The notes beneath the pieces were generated by a model. It searched no databases, was not told the origin of the DNA, and saw only the letters and a program-made list of their open reading frames with translations. The translations under genes were made by a program, and so were the position numbers. Shown here one piece after another: positions 54,300 to 63,592 of a stretch of 64,000 nucleotides of DNA (its first letter is position 1; each line of letters begins with the position of its first letter). The stretch is from Paenibacillus sp. JCM 10914. GTDB lineage: Bacteria; Bacillota; Bacilli; Paenibacillales; Paenibacillaceae. Where the stretch lies: NCBI RefSeq assembly GCF_001315105.1, contig NZ_BAZR01000004.1, positions 1 to 64,000 on the forward strand, in the 5' to 3' direction.

Positions 54300-55536
54300 A
54301 TGACAGACGCCATCTTTATCGCGCTCCAGGTGTTATTGGCCGCGGTGGGTGTGTACCAGTTCGTATTCTCTTTGTTTGGACTGATTAAGAGAAAAAAGAA
54401 AGAACACCATGCACCGAATAAATCTTTTGCAGTGCTCGTCGCTGCACATAACGAAGAACAGGTTGTCGGAGCCTTAATGGAGAACCTGAAGCAACTGAAT
54501 TATCCGAAGCATCTGTACGAAGTATTTGTCATCTGCGACAACTGTACAGACCGTACAGCGGAGATCGTCCGTGCCCATGGGATGAACGCTGCGTGCGTAC
54601 GAATCAGAATCTGCGAGGCAAGGGCTACGCCATCGAATGGATGCTCAAGGAACTTTGGGCGCTGCCGCGCCAGTTCGATGCGATCGTGATGTTTGACGCA
54701 GATAATCTCGCCGATCCGGACTTCCTGGTCGAGATGAACAACGATCTCTGCTCTGGAGCGAAGGTTATCCAAGGATATATCGATACCAAGAATCCGGAGG
54801 ATTCCTGGATCACTGCTTCTTACGGCGTATCCTACTGGTACATTAACCGTCTATGGCAGTTGTCTCGCAACAACCTGAACATGGCCAACTTTCTTGGCGG
54901 AACAGGAATGTGCTTCGAGACCAATCTCTTGAAAGAGATGGGGTGGGGAGCTACGAGTCTCGTCGAGGACTTGGAGTTCACGATGCGCAGCGTTATGCGC
55001 GGAGTGTATCCGAAATTCAACTATAACGCCAAGGTATTCGATGAGAAACCGCTGACGTTCAAGCTTCTGCCAGACAACGACTGCGGTGGATGCAAGGGCA
55101 CTTTACCGTTGCTCGTCGATATTTCTTCCCATTGCTGTGGCGTGCCATTAAAGAACGCAGCATCGTGAAGCTGGATCTGGCACTGTATGGCGTCAACGTC
55201 TACATCGTGCTGCTGACATTCTTGTTGACCGCGGTTCTGTGGATCGACAGTTCCTTCTTCAATGGACCGAACATCGCGAATTTGTATGGCTACCTGCCGT
55301 TGTGGCTCAGCTTCACCGCGATAGCCGCCAACATCTTCACGTTTATGATCGCCATGGCACTGGAGAAAGTGAAATACAAAAAAGTATACTTGTACCTTGT
55401 GCTGTTCCCAATCTATCTCCTGTCGTGGTACCCGATCACGGTATACGCCTTCTTCACGCAGAACAATAAGCAGTGGAGTCATACGGAACATACCCGGGTT
55501 GTCCGATTGGAAGAGGTTCAGAGCAAACAAGGCTAA
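54300..55536 (+). CDS. Membrane processive-type family 2 glycosyltransferase (frame broken twice)
   Basis: About 412 residues when repaired. One N-terminal membrane helix (FIALQVLLAAVGVYQFVFSL), a GT2 catalytic domain, and three or four C-terminal helices. Catalytic set: NTP-binding AAHNEE and CDNCTDRT, DxD in MFDADN, ED in TSLVEDLEF, and QRLRW, the Q(Q/R)xRW motif of processive synthases (hyaluronan/cellulose type). The breaks near 54590 and 55065 are each repaired by one T, giving NACVRTNQNLRGKGYAIEW and SARQRLRWMQGHFTVARRYF. QRLRW only appears after repair, which supports it. Probably exports a polysaccharide as it is made. The polymer is unknown. Confidence 0.85.
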
Positions 55537-55557
55537 TCAAATAAAAGTAAATAGCTG

Positions 55558-55586
55558 TTGACATGGGACGGTATACTTGATATACT
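55558..55586 (+). promoter_or_regulatory. infC operon promoter with overlapping palindrome
   Basis: TTGACA (55558-55563), exactly 17 bp, TATACT (55581-55586). A near-perfect palindrome GGACGGTATA-N5-TATACTGTCC covers the spacer, the -10 and four more bases. Either chance or an operator. Confidence 0.8.
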
Positions 55587-55592
55587 GTCCTA

Positions 55593-55765
55593 GTCTGTTA
55601 AACAGAATATCTGATTGCAAGTAGAAGCGCCGCTTCTCACCTGACCGACATGCGTTGGCTGGTTTGATCACGAAATCAATGAATGGATTCAATTTCATTT
55701 GTGAGATGAGTATCAAATAGGGATGACGGTGAACGATCCGTTGTCCCTTTATTTTTTTGCAAACA
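55593..55765 (+). ncRNA. L20-type autoregulatory leader of infC-rpmI-rplT
   Basis: The leader holds the run GAAGCGCCGCTTCTCACCTG, followed by ACCGACATGCGTTGGCTGG, that marks Bacillota L20 leaders. It ends in a terminator, GGGATGACGG / CCGTTGTCCC (55722-55750) with TTTATTTTTTT. In Bacillus, ribosomal protein L20 binds such a leader and promotes termination, reducing infC-rpmI-rplT expression. Confidence 0.82.
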
Positions 55766-55796
55766 GGAATTACAAGTAATCTGGAGGTGGAGGACT

Positions 55797-56306
55797 ATCA
55801 GTAAGGAACATATGATCAATGACGAGATTCGGGCCAGGGAAGTACGTTTGGTTGGCGCTGAAGGTGAACAAATCGGGATTAAGCCGATTCGTGAAGCACT
55901 GCAGATGGCGATTGATCTCAATCTGGATCTGGTGAACGTAGCCCCTCAGGCGAAGCCGCCGGTCTGTCGCATCATGGACTACGGTAAATTCCGCTATGAG
56001 CAGCAGAAGAAAGAGAAGGAAGCACGTAAGAACCAGAAGATCGTGGACATCAAGGAAGTTTGGTTCCGCGCGAACATTGAGGAGCATGACTATCAAACCA
56101 AGCTTCGCAATGTGGTTAAGTTTCTGAAAGACGGCGATAAAGTGAAATGCTCCGTGCGTTTCCGCGGTCGTGAAATCACCCATGCGAACATTGGCCAGAA
56201 GATCCTGGAGCGTGTGAAAACAGAGGTCGCGGATCTTTGCGTCATCGAGCGTCAACCGAAGCTCGAAGGCCGTAGCATGATTATGATTTTGGCTCCTAAA
56301 GCCTAA
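55797..56306 (+). CDS. infC: Translation initiation factor IF-3, probable AUC start
   Basis: About 169 residues. IF-3 prevents subunit joining and proofreads the start codon. N-terminal domain DEIRAREVRLVGAEGEQIGI, ALQMAIDLNLDLVNVAPQAKPPVCRIMDYGKF; C-terminal domain EVWFRANIEEHDYQTKLRN to EGRSMIMILAPKA. The first ATG (55812) lacks a ribosome site and would drop the family's leading SKE residues. Reading from ATC at 55797, with GGAGGTGGAGGACT directly upstream, gives (M)SKEHMINDEIRAREV, matching the IF-3 N-terminus. infC of other bacteria also uses rare AUU/AUC starts, which IF-3 itself rejects. First gene of infC-rpmI-rplT. Confidence 0.92.
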   Translation: MSKEHMINDEIRAREVRLVGAEGEQIGIKPIREALQMAIDLNLDLVNVAPQAKPPVCRIMDYGKFRYEQQKKEKEARKNQKIVDIKEVWFRANIEEHDYQTKLRNVVKFLKDGDKVKCSVRFRGREITHANIGQKILERVKTEVADLCVIERQPKLEGRSMIMILAPKA

Positions 56307-56333
56307 GAGAAATTAGAGGAGGAAGTTACTACA

Positions 56334-56534
56334 ATGCCTAAAATGAAAACACACAGCAGCCTTAAAGGCCGCTTCAAAATCACCGGTACTGGTAAAGTAA
56401 AACGCTACAAAGCATACAAAAACCATTTGCTTTCCCACAAATCCAAGCGTGCGAAGCGCGTATTGTCGAACAGCCCTGTTATGGCTCCTGGGGATGTTAA
56501 GCGTCTGAAGCAAGGTTTGGCTAACTTGAAATAG
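56334..56534 (+). CDS. rpmI: Ribosomal protein bL35
   Basis: 66 residues, highly basic. Component of the 50S subunit. MPKMKTHSSLKGRFKITGTG and the internal KRYKAYKNHLLSHKSKRAKR match bL35 throughout. GAGGAGGAAG precedes the ATG. Second gene of the operon, 27 bases after infC. Confidence 0.97.
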   Translation: MPKMKTHSSLKGRFKITGTGKVKRYKAYKNHLLSHKSKRAKRVLSNSPVMAPGDVKRLKQGLANLK

Positions 56535-56564
56535 TAAACAACAATTATTGGGAGGTCTTTTGAT

Positions 56565-56924
56565 ATGGCACGAGTTAAAGGCGGATTTGTCGTTCGTCGT
56601 CGACATAAAAAAGTATTGAAGCTTGCGAAAGGTTATTTTGGTTCGAAACACCGCATTTTTAAAACAGCTAACGAGCAGGTTATGAAATCCCTCGTTTATG
56701 CATACCGGGATCGTCGTACTACGAAACGTAATTTCCGCAAATTGTGGATCGTTCGTATTAATGCGGCAGCTCGTCTGAACGGTCTTTCCTACAGCAAATT
56801 GATGCATGGTCTGAAGCTTGCTGGCGTGGACATTAACCGTAAAATGCTGGCTGATCTGGCTGTAAATGATCTGAACGCGTTCAACTCTTTGGCAACTGTA
56901 GCTAAAGAAAAAGTGAACGCTTAA
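56565..56924 (+). CDS. rplT: Ribosomal protein bL20
   Basis: 119 residues, basic. Early-assembly 50S protein and autogenous regulator through the leader upstream of inf[21 protein letters not shown] at the N-terminus, [20 protein letters not shown] in the middle and [20 protein letters not shown] at the end are family hallmarks. GGGAGGTC ribosome site. Last gene before a terminator. Confidence 0.97.
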   Translation: MARVKGGFVVRRRHKKVLKLAKGYFGSKHRIFKTANEQVMKSLVYAYRDRRTTKRNFRKLWIVRINAAARLNGLSYSKLMHGLKLAGVDINRKMLADLAVNDLNAFNSLATVAKEKVNA

Positions 56925-56942
56925 TTATACGCGTAATCGAAG

Positions 56943-56974
56943 AAACCGCCGATAACCTCGGCGGTTTTTTTTAT
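56943..56974 (+). terminator. Terminator of the infC operon
   Basis: AACCGCCGA pairs with TCGGCGGTT, then eight T. Confidence 0.88.
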
Positions 56975-57053
56975 ATGCTTGCGGGCGATAAAACAAGCAA
57001 GGCCATACTCCCGGGAATAGACTAAACGGTACATTACCTGAGGAGGGAAACTT

Positions 57054-57403
57054 ATGCACAAGCCTGTCAGCAAGGCGAAAGTGAAATCATATGTGGGCAA
57101 AGAGATTGTGGCGTATAAGAAAGACGGAAGCTCCGTAACAGGCAAATTGATCCGTGTCAGTGGCAACCGACTGTATGTGGAGCCGAAGACTAACAAGAAA
57201 GTACAGGTTAAGGCGATTCTGCCGCTTGCCCTGTTTGATCTGCTCGCTATAGGTACGGCACCAAACGCATTTGGTGGCGGCTATGGCGGTTACGGGGGCT
57301 ATCCAGCGGATACCCTGGCGGTTATGGGCCTGGACCTGGCTATGGTTATGGTGGGTTCGGACCTGGTTATGGTCCGGGCTTCGGAGGCGGATTTTTCTGG
57401 TGA
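57054..57403 (+). CDS. Sm-like N-terminal / Gly-Tyr-Pro-rich C-terminal protein (frame broken once)
   Basis: About 116 residues when repaired. Residues ~10-60 (VGKEIVAYKKDGSSVTGKLI, RVSGNRLYVEP, VQVKAILPLALFDLLAIG) look like a short beta-barrel of the Sm/SH3 kind. The C-terminus is low-complexity Gly, Tyr and Pro. As written the frame turns into non-repetitive residues after GGYGGYP; adding one base near 57304 gives YPGGYGPGPGYGYGGFGPG and ends in GGGFFW, which continues the repeat, so the break is clearly an error. Such tails are common in spore-surface proteins of Bacillales; a coat role is a guess. GAGGAGGG precedes the ATG. Confidence 0.75.
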
Positions 57404-57850
57404 TTAAGGGTTCCATGCCTTCTCTAATTCGTAGCATTGACTTGGTGAAATGATGCGCGTTATGGTATACCCAAGTTTCTGATAAAAAGCAAGTCCGGTC
57501 TGGTTACCGATATCAACCATTACCTTAGCACGTCTACATCCGCGTGATACAGCGAAACGTTCGGCATGTTCCATCAAACGAACGCCCCATCGTTTTCGCT
57601 GTGCTGTGGATGCAACCGCAAGCATATCAATATATAATAACTCGCCATGCATCATGAAGTGGATAAAGGCGAGAATTCTCTCGTCTTGTGTAGAAGCGAC
57701 CAGCGTGACGCCGCGCCGAAGGCGAGCCGGAATATCCTTGCGGATCGCATCGATTTCCTTCTTGGTCATATGGGAAAGCGGGACGAGTTGAGATTCAATC
57801 AACTGCTGGATCATCGGGTCATCCTGCCCCGGTTTTCGATAGCGGATCAC
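57404..57850 (-). CDS. GNAT family acetyltransferase
   Basis: 148 residues. Core GNAT signals: VTLVASTQDERILAFIHFMMHGELLYIDMLAV (beta strands 2-4), STAQRKRWGVRLMEHAERFA (acetyl-CoA loop), AKVMVDIGNQTGLAFYQKLGYTIT (beta-5 and the closing motif). The GTG chosen (VIRYRKPGQDD) is preceded by AAGGGAGG about 10 bases upstream; a further-upstream ATG (57934) would add 28 residues across that site with no family resemblance. Substrate unknown. Confidence 0.8.
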   Translation of the reverse strand: MIRYRKPGQDDPMIQQLIESQLVPLSHMTKKEIDAIRKDIPARLRRGVTLVASTQDERILAFIHFMMHGELLYIDMLAVASTAQRKRWGVRLMEHAERFAVSRGCRRAKVMVDIGNQTGLAFYQKLGYTITRIISPSQCYELEKAWNP

Positions 57851-57996
57851 CGTTGTTATACCTCCCTTCACCGCAAATGGGAAATCGCTCACTCCATCAT
57901 ATGTGATAGGGAGTAAGAGGGTGTTTTGAGGCATGCTGATGGGGGAATTATGGTGATTGTGAATGAAAACCTTTCATCGGAAGTAAAATAAATGTG

Positions 57997-58026
57997 TTGA
58001 CTTCTGGAATGAATGAATCATATAAT
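57997..58026 (+). promoter_or_regulatory. ilv-leu operon promoter
   Basis: TTGACT (57997-58002), 18 bp, TATAAT (58021-58026). Transcription should start near 58033, at the 5' end of the T-box leader. Confidence 0.78.
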
Positions 58027-58049
58027 GTTCCTAAACATTTTAACGAACA

Positions 58050-58410
58050 TATCCAATCGGCAATGATGAGGACGAAGTTTAAAGGGCTCTTTTGCTCAGA
58101 GAGTGGATGGATCAGCTGAAACCACCACCATTACCCCTTTTATACGAGCTCACCTCGGAGCTGTTTCCCTGAAAAGTGCTAGTCTATGACTTTACCGCAT
58201 TAAGTCGTAACAGCGTCTATTAGGGGAAATCGTATAAGTCCACGTTACGGACTGCAGATATTGAGGCACGTGTGTTATGTGCAGCGTTCTTCATACCTGC
58301 TGAGGCTATATGCTGCGAGGCATATGGCAAACATGGGTGGTACCACGGAAGCTAAACCTTTCGTCCCTCACACGGAGATAATCCGGGTGTGGCGACGGAA
58401 GGTTTTTTTG
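58050..58410 (+). ncRNA. T-box leader of ilvB-ilvH-ilvC-leuA
   Basis: T-box hallmarks: AGAGAG followed by GCTGAAACC in stem I, the 14-base T-box GGGTGGTACCACGG (58335-58348), and a terminator (AAACCTTTCGTCCCTCACAC pairing with GTGTGGCGACGGAAGGTTT, then TTTTT, 58354-58410) that competes with the antiterminator. The codon in the likely specifier position is CTC (58149-58151, in GAGCTCACCTCGG), which would sense uncharged leucine tRNA, as in the Bacillus ilv-leu leader. The specifier was placed by pattern, without folding. Confidence 0.9.
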
Positions 58411-58463
58411 TTGCTTGGATGAATGGTGAACCAGAATGGCAATTTTTGAGAGGAGGATGACTG

Positions 58464-60205
58464 ATGAGCGCGCAAACACCAGAAGTGCGGTCTACAGAAC
58501 AATTACGAGAGAAATGGATGAAGCCCGAAGTGATTACCGGATCGGAAATCTTACTTCGGAGTCTTCTGCTCGAAGGTGTCGAATGCGTCTTCGGATATCC
58601 AGGCGGAGCGTCCTGTATATCTACGATGCGATGTATGGTTTTGAGGACTTTAACCATGTGCTTACCCGACATGAGCAAGGCGCCATCCACGCTGCTGACG
58701 GATACGCCCGTGCAAGCGGTAAGGTTGGCGTATGTATCGCGACCTCAGGACCTGGGGCGACGAACCTCGTAACGGGCATAGCGACGGCTTATATGGACTC
58801 GGTGCCAATGGTTGTAATTACCGGTAACGTTGCGACAACCTTGATCGGTACGGATGCTTTCCAGGAAGCGGACATCACTGGCATCACGATGCCAATCACG
58901 AAACACAGTTACTTGGTAAGAGACGTTAAGGACCTGCCGCGTATCATTCACGAGGCTTTCCATATTGCATCAACAGGACGCAAAGGACCGGTATTGATCG
59001 ATATTCCGAAGGATGTATCGGCAGCCACCTGCTTGTTCCAACCGGAGGATCGGATTCAGCTTCGCGGCTATAATCCGCGAACGGTGCCCAATAAACTTCA
59101 ACTGGATAAGCTGGCCCGCGCGATCGAGGATGCAGAGCGTCCGATGATTCTTGCAGGGGGCGGCGTCATCTACTCCGGTGCACATGAAGGACTGCTTGAG
59201 TTCGTGAATAAGACGGGAATTCCGATTACGACCACTCTGCTTGGTCTCGGCGCTTTCCCAAGCGGGCATGACTTATGGACCGGGATGCCTGGCATGCACG
59301 GAACGTACACATCGAACCACGGCATCCAGCAATCCGATTTGCTGATTAACATCGGAGCCAGATTCGATGATCGAGTGACCGGGAAGCTGAACGGATTTGC
59401 CCCGCACGCCAAAATTGTGCATATCGATATCGACCCGGCTGAGATTGGCAAGAACGTACCAACCGATATTCCGATTGTGGGCGACGTGAAGACCGTGTTT
59501 GAAATGCTGAATCCGATTGCGCCTTATGCAGCAAAAGCAGATGCGTGGAGAGATCAGGTCAGTCGCTGGAAAGAAGAATACCCATTCCGCTACGTGGATT
59601 CGGATACGGTGCTGAAGCCGCAATGGGTTATCGAACATTTGAATGAAACGACGAAGGGCGAAGCGATTGTCACTACAGATGTTGGTCAGCATCAGATGTG
59701 GGCAGCCCAGTACTATAAGTTCAATCAACCGCGTTCTTGGATCACTTCAGGGGGGCTCGGTACGATGGGCTTCGGATTCCCGTCAGCGATCGGTGCCCAG
59801 ATGGCTCATCCGGATCGGCTCGTTATTTCGGTTAACGGAGACGGCGGGATGCAGATGTGTTCACAGGAGCTTGCAATATGCGCGATCAACAACATCCCGG
59901 TTAAGATCGTCGTAATCAACAACCAGGTGTTAGGCATGGTTCGTCAATGGCAGGAACTGATCTATGATAACCGTTATAGTCACATCGACCTTGCCGGCAG
60001 CCCGGATTTCGTGAAGCTTGCCGAAGCCTACGGCGTTAAGGGCCTTCGGGCCACAACGAAAGAGGAGGCTCGGAGCGCATGGGCGGAAGCGATGGAAACG
60101 CCTGGTCCGGTGCTCGTTGAGTTCGTCGTTGAGAAAGGCGAGAACGTGTATCCGATGGTGACGCAGGGGTCGACAATCGATCAAATGCTGATGGGGGATG
60201 CATAA
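58464..60205 (+). CDS. ilvB: Acetolactate synthase large subunit (frame broken once)
   Basis: About 580 residues when repaired. ThDP- and FAD-dependent first step of valine/leucine and isoleucine synthesis. Start MSAQTPEV after GAGAGGAGG. Conserved GSEILLRSLLLEGVECVFGYP is followed near 58610 by a lost G; adding it gives GYPGGAVLYIYDAMYG and the pyrimidine-domain Glu in RHEQGAIHAADGYARASG. Then SGPGATNLVTGIATAYMDSV, GLGTMGFGFPSAIGAQ and the ThDP motif NGDGGMQMCSQELA. A long open frame starting at 58436 reads the first part out of frame and is not the gene. Essential for prototrophy, so a sequence error is likely. Confidence 0.94.
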
Positions 60206-60206
60206 G

Positions 60207-60692
60207 ATGAGTACAAGACATAGCATTGCCGTACTAGTGAATGACCAGCCGGGTGTCCTGCAGCGCGTATCCGGATTGTTCGGACGTAGAGGGTTCAACA
60301 TTGAGAGCATTACGGTGGGTCAATCCGAAGAATTCGGGTTGTCCCGGATGGTCATCGTAACGACCGGAGATGACACAACGCTGGAGCAGATTGAGAAGCA
60401 ACTCTATAAGCTGATTGACGTCATCAAGGTTATCAATCTCAGTTCCAAACCGATGGTTGCAAGGGAGCTTGCACTGATCAAAGTCAAAGCAGAACCGTCG
60501 GCAAGACCGGAAATCATGGGGGTTGTTGATACCTTCCGTGCTTCGGTAGTCGATATCGGCACTAACAATATGATGGTGCAGGCCGTAGGCGATACGGTCA
60601 AGATCGACGCGATGATCGAGCTGCTTAAGCCTTACGGCATACAAGAGCTGTCCCGTACCGGAGTCACGGCGATGATTCGCGGGAATGCGTAA
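60207..60692 (+). CDS. ilvH: Acetolactate synthase small (regulatory) subunit
   Basis: 161 residues. N-terminal ACT domain (SIAVLVNDQPGVLQRVSGLFGRRGFNIESITVG) binds valine for feedback control; the C-terminal domain (LALIKVKAEPSARPEIMGVV, MIELLKPYGIQELSRTGVTAM) completes activation of IlvB. The ATG after GGGGGATGC is chosen; another three codons upstream is equally in frame. Starts 1 base after ilvB. Usually called ilvH or ilvN. Confidence 0.95.
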   Translation: MSTRHSIAVLVNDQPGVLQRVSGLFGRRGFNIESITVGQSEEFGLSRMVIVTTGDDTTLEQIEKQLYKLIDVIKVINLSSKPMVARELALIKVKAEPSARPEIMGVVDTFRASVVDIGTNNMMVQAVGDTVKIDAMIELLKPYGIQELSRTGVTAMIRGNA

Positions 60693-60764
60693 ATTAGCGT
60701 TACGATAATTATACAATTTATCTGAAGATCGAAGCTTCACATCATAAGATCAGACGCCTGCAAA

Positions 60765-60830
60765 GATGAGCGGGTGTTTCAGCGGATCACCTATGCTTAG
60801 GTCAAGGGTCGGTTGAAATACCCGCTCATC
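60765..60830 (+). repeat. Large intercistronic hairpin between ilvH and ilvC
   Basis: GATGAGCGGGTGTTTCA (60765-60781) pairs with TGAAATACCCGCTCATC (60814-60830), 17 bp with one G-U pair; a smaller stem (ACCTATGCTTAGGT) sits in the loop. No T-run follows, so it is not a classical terminator. Confidence 0.75.
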
Positions 60831-60834
60831 ATGA

Positions 60835-61860
<1,026 letters not shown>

Positions 61861-61891
61861 GAATATATAGAATTCATAAGGATATAAGCAG

Positions 61892-61926
61892 CCGGCGGCA
61901 GGGTTAATCAATGAACCTGCCGCCGG
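61892..61926 (+). repeat. GC-rich intercistronic hairpin between ilvC and leuA
   Basis: CCGGCGGCAGG (61892-61902) pairs perfectly with CCTGCCGCCGG (61916-61926). Followed by ATGTTTAC, not a T-run. It would protect or partly stop the ilvC 3' end. Confidence 0.75.
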
Positions 61927-61965
61927 ATGTTTACGTCAAGCGATAAACTTCAAGGAGGTGCCGAC

Positions 61966-63504
61966 ATGCGAAAGATTTATGTCTTTGATACAACGCTTAG
62001 GGACGGGGAACAATCACCTGGCGTTAACTTGAACACTCGGGAAAAGGTGGAGATCGCCCTTCAGCTCGAAAAGCTGAAAATCGACCGCATGGAAGCGGGG
62101 TTTCCAGCCGCGTCACCGGGTGACCTTGCTGCTGTAAATGCTGTAGCGCGTGCCGTTAAGGACGTAACGGTTATCGGACTCTCCCGTTCGCGCGAGAATG
62201 ATATTGATGCGGTACGTGAAGCGCTTCAAGGAGCACAGGATCCGTGCATTCACGTATTTCTTGCTACTTCTCCGATCCACCGTCAGTTCAAGCTGCGAAT
62301 GGAGAAGCAACAGGTGCTTGAAACCGCACAAGCTTCCATCCGCTATGCGAAGAAGTATTTCTCGAAGGTAGAATTCTCCCTGGAGGATGCGGGCCGGACA
62401 GAATTGGATTTCATGGCCGAAGTCGTAGCGATGGCGGTGCGGGAAGGCGCAAGCGTGGTTAATATTCCGGATACGGTCGGATATTTGAATCCGTCTGAGT
62501 ACGGGGCGATCTTCAAATATTTGAAAGAGAGCGTTCCGGATATCGAGAAGGTCCAGCTCAGTGCTCACTGTCACAACGACCTTGGGATGGCAACGGCGAA
62601 TACGTTGGCTGCGATTCTGGGCGGTGCCGATCAGATCGAGGGAACCATCAATGGGATCGGCGAACGTGCCGGCAACACCGCAATCGAAGAGATTGCGATG
62701 GCACTGGAGACGCGTGCTGAATTCTTCGGTGCGAAGACCGGACTCGTCCTTACAGAAATTGCCCGGACCAGCCGTCTTGTGAGCAAACTGACCGGGATGG
62801 TCGTTCCTGGGAATAAGGCCATCGTTGGAGCGAACGCATTCGCCCATGAATCCGGTATTCATCAGGATGGCATGCTGAAGGAGAAGACGACTTACGAGAT
62901 TATGACGCCGGAGTCCATTGGGCTCAAGGAGAGCAAGCTGGTGCTCGGCAAGCACTCCGGTCGTCATGCGTTCCGTGAGAAGCTGCTTGATCTTGGTTAT
63001 GAATTGAATGAAGAGCAGGTAAATGAGGCGTTCGCCAAGTTCAAAGTGTTGGCAGACAAGAAGAAGGAAGTCTCCGATGAGGACATTCAGGCAATTCTGG
63101 AGGAGAAACTCATCGATACGCCTGAAGTATTTAAGTTGGAGACCATCTTTGTTACTTACGGCAATGAAGCAACGCCTACGGCGCGTGTCCGGATTGCCAC
63201 TGCCGAACAGACGATTGAGGAAGAAGCCGAGGGGAACGGCTCCGTTGATGCGATCTATAACGCGATTGACAAGGTGACGGGCGAGGACGTGACGTTGGCC
63301 GATTATTCGATCAAATCGGTAACGCATGGCAAGGATGCTCAAGGCGAAGTGCACGTCGTGCTGTCACAGAACGATGTGGCTGCACAAGGGCGCGGATTGA
63401 GCACGGATATCCTGGAGGCGAGCGCGCGAGCTTACGTTGATGCCGTCAATGTGCTGATCGAGAAGCGCAAGACGTTCAGCCGCCGGGAGCGCGCGACACT
63501 GTAG
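61966..63504 (+). CDS. leuA: 2-isopropylmalate synthase
   Basis: 512 residues. First committed step of leucine synthesis, joining acetyl-CoA and 2-oxoisovalerate. N-terminal TIM barrel: FDTTLRDGEQSPGVNLNTREKV, LSAHCHNDLGMATANTLAA (metal His), NGIGERAGNTAIEE, ESGIHQDGMLK. C-terminal regulatory domain from about residue 390 (VFKLETIFVTYGNEATPTA) binds leucine for feedback inhibition. The ATG after CAAGGAGG is chosen; an ATG 13 codons upstream lies before that site. leuB/C/D are not in this window. Confidence 0.95.
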   Translation: MRKIYVFDTTLRDGEQSPGVNLNTREKVEIALQLEKLKIDRMEAGFPAASPGDLAAVNAVARAVKDVTVIGLSRSRENDIDAVREALQGAQDPCIHVFLATSPIHRQFKLRMEKQQVLETAQASIRYAKKYFSKVEFSLEDAGRTELDFMAEVVAMAVREGASVVNIPDTVGYLNPSEYGAIFKYLKESVPDIEKVQLSAHCHNDLGMATANTLAAILGGADQIEGTINGIGERAGNTAIEEIAMALETRAEFFGAKTGLVLTEIARTSRLVSKLTGMVVPGNKAIVGANAFAHESGIHQDGMLKEKTTYEIMTPESIGLKESKLVLGKHSGRHAFREKLLDLGYELNEEQVNEAFAKFKVLADKKKEVSDEDIQAILEEKLIDTPEVFKLETIFVTYGNEATPTARVRIATAEQTIEEEAEGNGSVDAIYNAIDKVTGEDVTLADYSIKSVTHGKDAQGEVHVVLSQNDVAAQGRGLSTDILEASARAYVDAVNVLIEKRKTFSRRERATL

Positions 63505-63528
63505 TTTTCCTGATTACAATACGTAAAT

Positions 63529-63575
63529 AACAAACGAGGAGCCACTGTGATCAGTGGCTCCTCGCTTGTTATTAA
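63529..63575 (+). terminator. Bidirectional terminator after leuA
   Basis: AACAAACGAGGAGCCACTG pairs with CAGTGGCTCCTCGCTTGTT with one internal mismatch. It ends the ilv-leu operon or, if leuB follows elsewhere, shows that leuA is the last gene of this transcript. Confidence 0.85.
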
Positions 63576-63592
63576 TAGGTGGACCGGATATT

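Noticed and set aside
58436..58463. Long frame giving an acetolactate synthase starting at 58436
   Set aside because: Its first ~58 codons read out of frame through the true N-terminus starting at 58464, which has the ribosome site and the conserved sequence.
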